DNA of 20,093 nucleotides from a virus. The DNA lies in IMG/VR virus record IMGVR_UViG_3300017744_000212, positions 1 to 20,093 of that record; one strand, given 5' to 3'. The stretch's first letter is position 1; each line of letters opens with the position of its first letter. Below the pieces are notes generated by a model, which searched no databases, was not told where the DNA came from, and saw only the letters and a list, made by a program, of their open reading frames with translations. Shown piece by piece: positions 1 through 8,073 of this stretch. Both the position numbers and the translations under genes were made by a program.

Positions 1-17
1 GACGTGGAGGAGTATGG

Positions 18-245
18 ATGCGTAGGCTTATTACAGTAAGCGTCCTGATGGCTACTATAGCCCTCCCTGCGGTCTTTGCATTTACTGACATAAGTGTTAC
101 CCTTCAAGAAGAATCAAAAGGCTTTCTAGGGCTATTTAAGGGCTCTAAGTTTGTGCATACGCAGGGTTATCTTATACTGCCTGAAGTCAGACAAACCGCT
201 CTCGCCATTGTAGGTTTCTACTTTGGCTCATCTCAAGTTAAATAA
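18..245 (+). CDS. Small secreted or membrane-anchored protein, unknown function
   Basis: A 75-residue protein with a typical Sec signal peptide: two arginines after Met, a hydrophobic stretch over residues 5-20, and a possible signal peptidase I site after AVFA (about residue 21). The mature part of about 54 residues has no cysteine, so it is not a lipoprotein, and contains a Gly/Phe-rich patch (FLGLFKGSKF). The start is supported by GGAGG at 6-10, seven bases before the ATG. I do not recognise the family. In a phage, a short exported protein beside structural genes could act in lysis or at the cell envelope, but nothing here proves that. The frame stays open upstream to the window edge, so a longer form cannot be excluded, although the signal peptide and ribosome site favour this start. 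Confidence 0.65.
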   Translation: MRRLITVSVLMATIALPAVFAFTDISVTLQEESKGFLGLFKGSKFVHTQGYLILPEVRQTALAIVGFYFGSSQVK

Positions 246-255
246 AGGATATATT

Positions 256-363
256 ATGCCACAAGGAAAAGGAACATACGGAAGTAAACGAGGTCGCCCA
301 CCAATGAAGCCAAAAGCTGGCGGAATGAAACGTGGAATGGGCAAAAAACGAGGTAAGTGCTAA
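256..363 (+). CDS. Tiny basic Gly/Lys/Arg-rich protein (35 aa)
   Basis: A 35-residue ORF starting MPQGKGTYGSKRGRPP and ending KKRGKC. About a third of the residues are Lys or Arg and another quarter are Gly. AAAGGA at 244-249 lies six bases before the start. Its stop TAA overlaps the next start (TAATG at 361-365), which supports translation as part of a coupled series. Peptides of this G-K-R type, often starting MPxGKGTYG, recur beside structural genes in marine phages as far as I recall; their function is unknown. Binding to nucleic acid is plausible from charge alone. It is easily missed because it is so short. Confidence 0.7.
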   Translation: MPQGKGTYGSKRGRPPMKPKAGGMKRGMGKKRGKC

Positions 364-512
364 TGGCTGAAAAAAGCAAAAAAGACGCTTGCTACCACAA
401 GGTAAAGCGCAGGTATAAGGTTTTTCCTTCTGCCTATGCTTCTGGCGCAATAGCTAAATGCAGAAAAGTGGGGGCAAAAAATTGGGGCAACAGCAAACGG
501 AAAAAGGTATAA
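363..512 (+). CDS. Tiny conserved basic protein with FPSAYASGAIAKCR motif (49 aa)
   Basis: A 49-residue ORF whose start overlaps the previous stop (TAATG) and has GAGGT at 350-354 ahead of it. The core, KKDACYHKVKRRYKVFPSAY followed by ASGAIAKCRKVGAKNWG, matches from memory a short motif seen in many phage and large-virus proteins, with two cysteines (10 and 33) about 23 residues apart. It ends in a basic tail (SKRKKV). The next gene begins at the base after its stop. Role unknown. A virion-associated or DNA-binding role is possible from its position among structural genes and its charge, but is only inference. Confidence 0.8.
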   Translation: MAEKSKKDACYHKVKRRYKVFPSAYASGAIAKCRKVGAKNWGNSKRKKV

Positions 513-791
513 ATGTCAAAACCAAGAAAAACACAAGCAGGATTGAACTTGAAAAGATGGTTCAAGGAGGAGTGGAAGGATGTCCGATCAGGAAAGCCTT
601 GCGGACGACAAGCGGGAGAAAAGCGAGGTACGCCTTATTGCAGACCGTCAAAGCGTGTAAGTTCAAAAACTCCTGCAACTGCTAGTGAAATTACTTCTTC
701 GGAGAAACGCTCAAGAATATCTCAGAAAAAAAGTCTAGGTCAGCCAGCAGGTAAACCCAAACGAGTAAAACCTATAAAAAGAAAAAAATAA
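513..791 (+). CDS. Basic Cys-containing protein, DUF5872-like (92 aa)
   Basis: A 92-residue protein. Residues about 13-60 contain the ordered pattern LKRWFKEEWKDV, PCGRQ, YCRPSKRVSSKTP and then TASEIT. I associate this pattern with the small family called DUF5872; the name is from memory and unchecked. Cysteines 30 and 43 are the conserved pair. The last 30 residues are a Lys/Arg/Pro tail (KPKRVKPIKRKK). The start follows the previous stop directly (TAAATG), and its own stop overlaps the next ATG. A second frame of 75 residues over the same DNA (458-685) is a shadow. Function unknown. Confidence 0.8.
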   Translation: MSKPRKTQAGLNLKRWFKEEWKDVRSGKPCGRQAGEKRGTPYCRPSKRVSSKTPATASEITSSEKRSRISQKKSLGQPAGKPKRVKPIKRKK

Positions 792-1042
792 TGGCTAAGA
801 TAGATAAAAGCAAAATGAAGTGCAACGTGCCTCGTAGACAAGAGTCTGGAGGCAAGAAGTCAGTCGTGAAAGCTTGTCAGGGCGGAAAAGAAAAAATAAT
901 CCGTTTTGGAGATGCTAACATGAGCATCAAGAAAAACAACCCAGCACGCAAAAAAAGTTACTGCGCTCGTAGCGGTGGCATCAAAGGTAAATCAAATAAA
1001 CTATCTGCGAACTATTGGAGTCGCAGAGCTTGGAACTGCTAA
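791..1042 (+). CDS. Small basic protein with YWSRRAW C-terminus (83 aa)
   Basis: An 83-residue, very basic protein coupled to its neighbours by TAATG overlaps at both ends (789-793 and 1040-1044). The C-terminal half carries RFGDANMSIKKNNPARKKSY, then CARSGGI and SANYWSRRAWNC, which resembles a family of tiny phage proteins whose ends read like F/YxARx...YWSxxAW. Four cysteines are present (12, 29, 58 and 83). It is the last of four tiny basic genes in a row and leads directly into the large tail gene. The biochemical role is unknown; packaging-associated DNA or RNA binding is one possibility. Confidence 0.8.
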   Translation: MAKIDKSKMKCNVPRRQESGGKKSVVKACQGGKEKIIRFGDANMSIKKNNPARKKSYCARSGGIKGKSNKLSANYWSRRAWNC

Positions 1043-3282
1043 TGTCAAGATTCTCAACATACGGACAACGTGACTCCAGAATTATAGAAGAACTTGATTC
1101 TGGATTTGTTGGATTTAATAACAGGCTTTCATCAGACCAATTAAAGTCTGGAATGCTTGTTGATAGTCAAAATGGTCGTATGGATCTTGACGGATCTTGG
1201 CAGGTTCGCAAGGGGATAGACAATGTTAGTTCGGTAGTTGTCCTTAACACCAGCGGAATAACATTGCCCTTTACCCTAAATGATAGCTCTGCTCCTACCA
1301 TCGTAGATACTGCACAGCCCAACATTTGGGCTTCTTGTGCCTTTTCTGATCCATCTCAAGAAAACAGCCAATACATTGTTATCGCTACAAATGACAAAGC
1401 GTCCGCTACGGATGTTAGCTCAGGAACTGCTACAACAATTAACTATCCGCCTAGCTACGTGTTAGGATCTAATTCTTTCCTGCTACAAGCTTTTAACAAA
1501 GTTATATTGTTTACTGATGGAGTAACAGCATTAGAATGGGATGGATTTTTTAGTGATGTAGATGCTGGTGACTTTATTATAGGATTAACTTACACTATTA
1601 CAACTGTAGGTAGCACGGACTTTACAGCAATTGGTGCTGCTAGTAACGCAGTAGGTGTTGTATTTACTGCTACTGGTGTAGGTTCAGGAAACGGCAAGGC
1701 TGTATCTGGATTTACTAAAGTAGAAAGCGGTTCTTACACACAGCCAGTTCTTTTGACATCAACTAACTCAACTGTTGTTTCTAATGGATTAGTGACTGTT
1801 ACGTTAAGTAATACGTTATCAGTTGGAGATAAGGTTGTTGTTGTGGACAAGGGAGGAACTGAATTAGTAAACGGTGATATATACGAAATAGCAACAGCTT
1901 CATCTTCTGCCTTTGCGTTTTACGCACCTATATCGGACGGTACTGGTTTAGCATTAAAAGTTATCAAGGAAGTATCTGTTGGTGGTGGGTACAGCCATAT
2001 GCCAGCTCCATCGTTTGGTACTTACCATAATGGTCGTCTAGCAGTACCTTATAATTATACAGTAAATGCATCTGACAACTCGTTCACAGCAAGGGATGCA
2101 TCGGATGAAATACTTATATCAAACGGTTTCGACACAGATACTTACGATACAGCATTTAATCAATTTACTTTAAATGCAGGAAAAGCTGACTTTGTTGTTG
2201 GAATGAAATCCTTTTCTGAAGACAAACTAATAGTCTTTAACAGAAATAGCATCTATGCTATTACAGGCACAACTAATCTATCTAACTCTACACAATCCCT
2301 AATTACAGAAGAAATAGGATGCGTAGCGCGAGACAGCATAGTCCAAGTGGGCGATGTAATAATGTTCCTTTCCGACAACGGAGTATATGGTGCTAATTTC
2401 CAAGATCTGTATAACCTAAGAGGTAATGATGTCCCGTTAAGCGAAGCGATAGACGCAACTATACAAGGCATAAACAAAGACAATGCTAGTAAGGCAGTTG
2501 CAGTTTACTTTGACAACAAGTATTATATTGCTGTACCAGTAGGTGTTAATGCTACAAAAAACAATACTATATTGATTTTTAACTTTTTGAATAAACAATG
2601 GGAAAGCATTGATACCTGCGATAATGCAAATTGGGATATTGAGAATTTAATTGTATCTGGAGAAGGTTCTAATAGATCTTTATACGCAGTAAACTCACTA
2701 GGCGGTGTTCATAAGGTTGATTCAAGGACTGACGGAAACGATGTTCTTTCTGTTGGAGATTATCAAACACTAGGTTCAGTAAACGCTGGAAGCTTTGTTA
2801 CTGGAGAATATTACCAAATCGAAGCAGCAGGCAACACTAACTTTACATCAGTAGGGGCAGCCAATAGCGTTGTCGGTACTGTATTTATTGCTACTGGTGC
2901 TGGCTCTGGTACTGGAACAGCTCAATTATTATCAACTATAACAACAGTTCCGTACAGCGGAGATATTACCACAAGGCAATACATTGCTGGAACAATAGAT
3001 CGCAAAAAATGGAATAACTACGAGATGTTTATTGAATCATCCGAAGAAAACATTGCTGACTTTGATGTAACTGCTATTACGGAAAACTTTGACACAACCA
3101 CAAATTTGGGTAGCATATCTACATTGACAGGTTCTACCTTGGCTGCTAATTCAGAGCTATCCCTACGTGGTAGAATAGGTAATAAACGAGGCTACGGATT
3201 TCAATTTAAAATAAACAACACAACGGGGCGACCTAAAATCAAAACTATTAAAGTTGCTGGAACTCAGCAATACAACACATAA
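1042..3282 (+). CDS. Large virion protein, probable tail nozzle/stem (beta-propeller-like)
   Basis: A 746-residue protein. I take the ATG at 1042, which overlaps the upstream stop as TAATG, rather than the in-frame ATG at 1015 inside the previous gene. The N-terminus (SRIIEELDSGFVGFNNRL, then QNGRMDLDGSWQVRKGI) is a pattern I know from marine phage structural proteins. Residues about 395-530 (KLIVFNRNSIYAITG, CVARDSIVQVGDVIMFLSDN, GVYGA, FDNKYYIAVP, FNFLNKQWESID) read like repeated propeller blades, as in P22 gp10 or T7 gp12 nozzle proteins. Two copies of a short Gly-rich module (residues about 174-220 and 582-628) are inserted. A beta-rich stretch at about 221-330 follows the first copy. There is no signal peptide or membrane segment. 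The likely role is in the tail channel or adhesion complex; the exact position in the virion is inferred. Confidence 0.75.
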   Translation: MSRFSTYGQRDSRIIEELDSGFVGFNNRLSSDQLKSGMLVDSQNGRMDLDGSWQVRKGIDNVSSVVVLNTSGITLPFTLNDSSAPTIVDTAQPNIWASCAFSDPSQENSQYIVIATNDKASATDVSSGTATTINYPPSYVLGSNSFLLQAFNKVILFTDGVTALEWDGFFSDVDAGDFIIGLTYTITTVGSTDFTAIGAASNAVGVVFTATGVGSGNGKAVSGFTKVESGSYTQPVLLTSTNSTVVSNGLVTVTLSNTLSVGDKVVVVDKGGTELVNGDIYEIATASSSAFAFYAPISDGTGLALKVIKEVSVGGGYSHMPAPSFGTYHNGRLAVPYNYTVNASDNSFTARDASDEILISNGFDTDTYDTAFNQFTLNAGKADFVVGMKSFSEDKLIVFNRNSIYAITGTTNLSNSTQSLITEEIGCVARDSIVQVGDVIMFLSDNGVYGANFQDLYNLRGNDVPLSEAIDATIQGINKDNASKAVAVYFDNKYYIAVPVGVNATKNNTILIFNFLNKQWESIDTCDNANWDIENLIVSGEGSNRSLYAVNSLGGVHKVDSRTDGNDVLSVGDYQTLGSVNAGSFVTGEYYQIEAAGNTNFTSVGAANSVVGTVFIATGAGSGTGTAQLLSTITTVPYSGDITTRQYIAGTIDRKKWNNYEMFIESSEENIADFDVTAITENFDTTTNLGSISTLTGSTLAANSELSLRGRIGNKRGYGFQFKINNTTGRPKIKTIKVAGTQQYNT
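1561..1701 (+). repeat. GxxYTITTVGSTDFTAIG module, copy 1
   Basis: This encodes residues about 174-220 of the tail protein. The order is D-A-G-D-F, then YTITTVGSTDFTAIGAA, AVGVVFTATG and GSGNGKA. A second copy lies at 2785-2925. The two are clearly related in protein but strongly diverged in DNA, so this is an old duplication or repeated acquisition, not a recent one. From memory, modules of this type occur in many marine phage virion proteins. Confidence 0.85.
2785..2925 (+). repeat. GxxYxIxxxGNTNFTSVG module, copy 2
   Basis: This encodes residues about 582-628 of the tail protein: AGSFVTGEYYQIEAAGNTNF, then TSVGAANSVVGTVFIATGAG and SGTGTA. It aligns with copy 1 almost without gaps (AG-F..G..Y.I...G.T-FT.+GAA..VVG.VF.ATG.GSG.G.A). 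Copy 2 falls after the propeller-like region, whereas copy 1 falls before it. Confidence 0.85.
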
Positions 3283-3287
3283 ATACT

Positions 3288-4037
3288 ATGGCTGTATTAT
3301 CAAAAGGAACTACTTACTCTGACGGCGGAACAGTTACGTCAAGCAATCTAAATGCATTAGTGGATAGTGCTACATTCGTAGCAGGTGCTACGGACAGTTC
3401 ATCTACGACATTATCTGGCGGTGCTATTATCGTAAAAGACTTAGGTATTAGTACAGCTAAGTTAGCAAACACTTCTGTTACGACAGCAAAACTAGCGGCA
3501 AATTCTGTTACTTTGGCAAAGCTTGCTACTCAAGCGGATCAGACTGTACTGGCTAATGTATCTGGCGGCACAGCAGTACCAACAGCAGCCACTATTGTTG
3601 GAGACATACTACTAGATGAAAGTTCATTTAGCTCTAATTCTGCAACCAAAGGTGCTACGCAGCAGTCAATTAAGTCATATATAGCTAATTATGCGCTTAC
3701 TCATAGCGGTGCTACGGGTACTTTTAGTTCTAGTACAAGTTATGCTGATTTAAACTTATCATCAGTCGTTGGAACTAATCGCGCTATGGTTATCATGGAA
3801 GTATATGATGCCAATGGTGCTTCTGCTATTTCATTCCGAACAAACGGATCTACCCTTTCCGTAGCAAACGCTGATGGTAGCACGGCAAACGGAAGCTCTA
3901 CAGTAAAACTAGATACTAGCGACAACGGCGGAACTATTGTTGTTGTAACGGATACTGGAGGGATTGTTGAGCATAAAGCTGACGCTTCTATTTCTGGAGT
4001 TAAATATACTATTCAGGCGTATCAAAGACTTCTCTAA
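3288..4037 (+). CDS. Tail fibre / appendage-like virion protein
   Basis: A 249-residue protein. Residues about 55-85 hold tandem AKLA units (ISTAKLANTSVTTAKLAANS, then VTLAKLA), a feature of phage fibres in which short helical or beta repeats build a trimeric shaft. The middle is Ser/Thr/Gly-rich. The C-terminal 100 residues (MVIMEVYDANGASAISFRT through VKYTIQAYQRLL) look like a compact beta-sandwich tip domain. It is Ser/Thr/Ala-rich throughout with no cysteine. The start lies five bases after the preceding stop, and the following gene starts three bases after this one ends, so it is part of the structural operon. Receptor binding is likely but not shown. A neck-attached decoration protein is the main alternative. 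Confidence 0.7.
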   Translation: MAVLSKGTTYSDGGTVTSSNLNALVDSATFVAGATDSSSTTLSGGAIIVKDLGISTAKLANTSVTTAKLAANSVTLAKLATQADQTVLANVSGGTAVPTAATIVGDILLDESSFSSNSATKGATQQSIKSYIANYALTHSGATGTFSSSTSYADLNLSSVVGTNRAMVIMEVYDANGASAISFRTNGSTLSVANADGSTANGSSTVKLDTSDNGGTIVVVTDTGGIVEHKADASISGVKYTIQAYQRLL

Positions 4038-4040
4038 TTA

Positions 4041-7000
4041 ATGGCGATTACATCAAGTCAATTTGAGGTTATTGCGGAAGAAGCAGGTCTAAGTGTAGAA
4101 GAGCTTCAAGAAGCAATTGACAACAATGAGTTAGTTTTAGACGAAGATAATCTTTCTTTGTCTTTACCTGATGGAACGCCATACCTAGATGATATCCCTG
4201 TTGAGCCAAGCACTCCGTATGAAGCCAGATTTGACCCAGAAAACGAAGCTTACGATCCTACTGATTACCAAGAGTTAATAAGGCAACATAAAAGAGCATC
4301 AAATGCCAAGAGAAGGCATTTGCAAGCCCTTGATAAGGGAGACTATGATCTCGCTGAATCCCAAAGATTAAAGTACGAGGAGGCTCGTTTAGCCTACGAT
4401 GCAGCAGACAAAAGACCTGATTCTGACTCGTTTGACGATGAGCCTAGACCTTGGCAACCAATCGAAAAGGTAGAAGCTCCTTCAAGAGAAGACGAAAGAG
4501 TCGTATATAGTCGTGGATCTTTTGAAACAGATGAAGACTTTGCTTTTAATGATGCAGTAAATAATCACATAGATGGTCTATATGATGAAATAGCAAACAT
4601 TGAAGACGAAGATGAATACAATGATGCTGCCGACAGATTAGAAGATTACTTAGATTCAAACGCTTTTGATAATGAAATGCAGAGTCTATATGGTGATGAC
4701 TCTGATGACAATGACCTTTTGTCTGGCTCTTACAATGATTACATAGATTCATTGAATCAAGAGGATACAACAGGTGTGGTAACAGAAGAAGAAACGGTTA
4801 CGGAAGAACCTGAGGAAGAAGAAACGGTAGAGGAGGACTTAGTATTAACAGAAGAAGACGATGAGGTACTAAGTGAAATTGAAGATGAAGTACAAGAGGA
4901 TGATGACGTTTTTGTGCTTCCTGACTTTGAAGTAACTGCGGACAGGTTGACTGACGAAGAAAGAGAGCTTGAAGAGCTTGGAGAAAAATTATCAGAAACC
5001 TCAACAGATGTACCATTAACTCCTATTGACATGGGTGATCCCCTTGTTGATGCTTTTCCTGAAAATGCATTTACGGATGTTTTGCAAGAAAAGCCTTTTG
5101 ACCAATCAAAGATTGATGAGATTTCAAATAGATTTAAAGGTACTAGGTTTGATTTTAATCGATGGTTAGCTTCAAATCCACAAACACAAGAAGGTTTATC
5201 AAGTCTTGTTAGAGAATTTATTACTCCAGAGGGAATAATTGATATAACCAAGAAGGATTTATTTTTTGATAAGTTAGCTAATTATCTTACAGAAGGCGGA
5301 CTAAATGATTTAAATGCCTTTCAGGGTTCGGTTGCATTTTTAGAAGGATTAACAAACAGTAATCTTATTGATGTTCCATTTGCTGGTACAGCAATCAGCA
5401 ACCTTTACGACAAAATCATTACTCCAGAAACTCAAGCTAAGGTTCAAGATTTTTTGCCTAGCGATAAAACTAAAGCAGCTCTTGGATTAGCAAGCGCACT
5501 TACTGGTGTCGGAGGAGAAGCCATGCTTGGTCTTAGTTTGATAGACACTCTTACTAGCGATGACCCAGCTTTTGCTACAACGGCAGGAACTATTGCGGAT
5601 ACTTTATTTTCTGACCCAACACTATCTAGAGCAGTACAAGAAGGATTGCCTCCTGCTCAACAGCAACAAAGAGAACAATTAGCTGATTTTTATGAGGCTT
5701 TTGGATTTGAAAGAGGAGGAGATTTAATCACAACCACTCTTTCGGATGAATACAACCCATTGACTGGACAGTATGAATCTCCAGCAGACCCTAGCGTTCT
5801 TAATTCACTAAAAGAAATAGCATCAAGGACTGGTCAAACAATAGAAGGAGTTCTAGATACTATTGGTTTTGAAGGCTCTAAGCTGTTCGGATCAAAGCTT
5901 AATCAAGCAATACTAAGCTCACTTACTGGTAATCCAGCTTCAGGCATAATAGCGGGTGGAATTACAGATATATTGACACCAACTGGTCAAGACTTATCTG
6001 ATTACTTGTACGGCAGAGGTATAGACCCAACTCAACTTTCCCCTAGCGACATAAGCTATTTCAGGGGAGATGGTGGTTTTGACGAAAATCTAGCATCTCA
6101 GTATTACAATCCAGTAACAAACACATACGATTTACCTGAAGACTTTTATAGCAGTCAAGACCCAATACTTAATAGAATAATAAGTGGAGAACTTTCTTTT
6201 ACTGATGCTCTCGGCGAGATTGGATCAAATACTCTTGGAGGTCTTGGATTAGATACAGGCAGTAATACTGGCGAATCATATATTGATAGTGACGGAACAC
6301 TTGTTCTGCCTGATTTCGAGGTGACAACACAGTTGGACAATCCAGCACCACCCGTAGCACCAGTAACGCCAGTAACACCCGTAGCACCGCCAGTAGCACC
6401 GCCCGTAGCACCAGTAACAAATACAAGCACAGACACGATTGATATTTTTGATGTCAATATAGACGACAACATTTTTGATTTAGGCGAGTTTTCCGTTACG
6501 ACTACTGGTTTTGAACCACGAGAACCAGAATCTCCACTTCCTAACCTTGGGATATTTCCTGCTTATGAAAACGAAGGCGGTACTGGTATTTTTACTGGTA
6601 CAGAAACTTTTATAGGAGATCCATCAGATGATGTAGTTATTTTTACACCTGAAATCCCAACAACCGAAACAAATCAAGACATTACAACCCAGCCCGTTGA
6701 CGGATCTGGTACAATTAATACTAATACTATGGCAACACCCGCACAAGAAGGAGCTGGATATGATCCAGCTTATGAATTAGCTAAATTACTGGTCGGCGCA
6801 GAGGCGGCTGAAACATTTAGAGGTAAAGGACTAGCATCAGGAGATTTGCAGTCCCTTGTAAATCAATATCAATCGAATGTTGAGCAAGCATCTTTTGACA
6901 GAAGCGCAGCCTTAATAGGTAGCGATCAAGATTTGCGAAACAGATTACGTAGCGGTCAACGCGCAAGCGATGTAGCCCTACTAGGAGATCAAGGACAAGC

Positions 7001-8063
7001 GTTTGCTGAAGGCGTACGTGGTCTTGATCCGACATCTCAGGCATTACTAGGTCGTCAGACCGAACTAGCTAATCGTTTATACGATGAGGCTGCTGGTGGT
7101 TTGTCACCTGAGCGTAGCATGGATGCTGCGGAAGCCGCATTTGCTTCCCGTGCAGCGCAAGGTCGCTCTCGCGATGAAAGTTACGGAGCTGCTAATATCT
7201 TAAACCGAGAAGGATTTAGGCAACAAGCAGAGCAACGAGCGCAACAAGCTGGTGCTAGAGGCTTTGATATGAGCCGTGCTATGAGCCAAAACATACCTTC
7301 TATGCTATTAGGTCAATCCAGCTCAGGAGTTGGTGCTATTAGTCCAGTATTTAGTGCTGCGGATGCTGCTAATCTTTCGTTCCAGAACTATACACAGCAA
7401 CAGAATTTTGCCGCCCAAGAACGTGCTAGAGAAGTTTATACTCAACAGTTCAATCGAGCTGCGGAACAAAATGATCTAAGCGGGATGGAGCAAGCTGCAA
7501 ATGTTCTTAATCAAATAAATCAAGGATTCGGTGTAGCAGAACAAGGAGTTGACTTTCTAAAAAATCTTCCTAGTAATGTAGAAACAATAATTGATGCTGG
7601 AAAAGATGCTGTTGGTTCTATATTCGGAGGAGACGATACTGATGCTACGCCAGTAGGAGATTTATCATTCAATGACTTTAATGCAAATACTGGAGGTCTT
7701 AACCTAAATCAACCTTCTACGCCATTGACTACTGGCTTTGAAACGGTTCAGAGCGGTGCATCAGGAGGAGGATTTGGTCAATACGGAGGTGGTTCTTTTG
7801 GTCAAGAAGTATTAGGGAGCGGTTCAAGCACGCAACTAACTACTGGCTTTGAAGGATTAGATAACTTGCAGAACATCAATGAGGTTTTATCACTTCTTAA
7901 TCCAACAATAACTGGTGCTGAGGGATACATTAATCCTTATGATAGCTATGGTGCAGATGATGTATTTAACAACTCTGGTAGTGCTAATCTTACTGGATTC
8001 TTAGGTCAACCAGTATCAAGCCAAGGTAGTTACTTTGGAAGTAATTCTTTATCACTATTTTAA
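4041..8063 (+). CDS. Giant internal virion / ejection-like protein (1340 aa)
   Basis: Residues 1-310 are very acidic and probably disordered (long Glu/Asp runs, for example around 235-290). About 340-730 is a mixed helical region. Residues 768-793 are a Pro-Val-Ala/Thr repeat. About 910-1170 is helical and rich in Ala, Gln and Arg (AAFASRAAQGRSRDESYGAA, then NILNREGFRQQAEQRAQQAG), and the C-terminus is Gly/Ser-rich. No enzymatic motif was found. Size, composition and position after the tail genes suggest a DNA-ejection or internal core protein, analogous to T7 gp14-16 or P22 gp7/16/20. A short motif, VLPDFEVT, occurs at 292-299 and 755-762, with a weaker form near 814-820. LTTGFE occurs at 1229-1234 and 1266-1271, with TTGFE at 821-825. 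Three bases separate its ATG from the previous stop. The functional assignment is inferred from context. Confidence 0.65.
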   Translation: MAITSSQFEVIAEEAGLSVEELQEAIDNNELVLDEDNLSLSLPDGTPYLDDIPVEPSTPYEARFDPENEAYDPTDYQELIRQHKRASNAKRRHLQALDKGDYDLAESQRLKYEEARLAYDAADKRPDSDSFDDEPRPWQPIEKVEAPSREDERVVYSRGSFETDEDFAFNDAVNNHIDGLYDEIANIEDEDEYNDAADRLEDYLDSNAFDNEMQSLYGDDSDDNDLLSGSYNDYIDSLNQEDTTGVVTEEETVTEEPEEEETVEEDLVLTEEDDEVLSEIEDEVQEDDDVFVLPDFEVTADRLTDEERELEELGEKLSETSTDVPLTPIDMGDPLVDAFPENAFTDVLQEKPFDQSKIDEISNRFKGTRFDFNRWLASNPQTQEGLSSLVREFITPEGIIDITKKDLFFDKLANYLTEGGLNDLNAFQGSVAFLEGLTNSNLIDVPFAGTAISNLYDKIITPETQAKVQDFLPSDKTKAALGLASALTGVGGEAMLGLSLIDTLTSDDPAFATTAGTIADTLFSDPTLSRAVQEGLPPAQQQQREQLADFYEAFGFERGGDLITTTLSDEYNPLTGQYESPADPSVLNSLKEIASRTGQTIEGVLDTIGFEGSKLFGSKLNQAILSSLTGNPASGIIAGGITDILTPTGQDLSDYLYGRGIDPTQLSPSDISYFRGDGGFDENLASQYYNPVTNTYDLPEDFYSSQDPILNRIISGELSFTDALGEIGSNTLGGLGLDTGSNTGESYIDSDGTLVLPDFEVTTQLDNPAPPVAPVTPVTPVAPPVAPPVAPVTNTSTDTIDIFDVNIDDNIFDLGEFSVTTTGFEPREPESPLPNLGIFPAYENEGGTGIFTGTETFIGDPSDDVVIFTPEIPTTETNQDITTQPVDGSGTINTNTMATPAQEGAGYDPAYELAKLLVGAEAAETFRGKGLASGDLQSLVNQYQSNVEQASFDRSAALIGSDQDLRNRLRSGQRASDVALLGDQGQAFAEGVRGLDPTSQALLGRQTELANRLYDEAAGGLSPERSMDAAEAAFASRAAQGRSRDESYGAANILNREGFRQQAEQRAQQAGARGFDMSRAMSQNIPSMLLGQSSSGVGAISPVFSAADAANLSFQNYTQQQNFAAQERAREVYTQQFNRAAEQNDLSGMEQAANVLNQINQGFGVAEQGVDFLKNLPSNVETIIDAGKDAVGSIFGGDDTDATPVGDLSFNDFNANTGGLNLNQPSTPLTTGFETVQSGASGGGFGQYGGGSFGQEVLGSGSSTQLTTGFEGLDNLQNINEVLSLLNPTITGAEGYINPYDSYGADDVFNNSGSANLTGFLGQPVSSQGSYFGSNSLSLF
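4914..4937 (+). repeat. VLPDFEVT linear motif, copy 1
   Basis: Residues 292-299 of the 1340-residue protein, at the end of the acidic region. A second, amino-acid-identical copy is at 6303-6326. Seven of the eight codons differ between copies, all at synonymous positions, which points to selection on the peptide and not recent DNA duplication. Confidence 0.85.
6303..6326 (+). repeat. VLPDFEVT linear motif, copy 2
   Basis: Residues 755-762 of the 1340-residue protein, just before the proline-rich repeat. Identical in protein to the copy at 4914-4937. A looser third version, DLGEFSVTT, follows at residues 813-821, on the far side of the proline-rich linker. Confidence 0.85.
6342..6419 (+). repeat. 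Pro-Val-Ala/Thr tandem repeat
   Basis: Degenerate CCxGTAxCx tandem units encode residues 768-793 of the 1340-residue protein (P-V-A-P, V-T-P, V-A-P-P). It is probably an extended flexible linker between two parts of the protein. The near-repetitive DNA could change length by slippage. Confidence 0.8.
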
Positions 8064-8073
8064 TTAAAAAGGT

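Noticed and set aside
1-39. 3' end of an upstream rightward gene, ending at 25 (TAG) or 39 (TAA)
   Set aside because: Both frames are open to the window edge for only 7-12 codons, so neither can be chosen and no product can be suggested.
458-685. 75-residue rightward ORF overlapping two tiny basic genes
   Set aside because: It is in a different frame from the conserved 49- and 92-residue proteins and has no recognisable pattern.
1015-1041. Upstream ATG for the tail protein at 1015
   Set aside because: It lies inside the 83-residue gene; the TAATG overlap at 1040-1044 matches the coupling used by the neighbouring genes, so 1042 is the better start.
4757-5251. 164-residue leftward Ser-rich ORF
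   Set aside because: The Ser/Thr runs are the antisense of Glu/Asp codon runs in the 1340-residue gene; a shadow.
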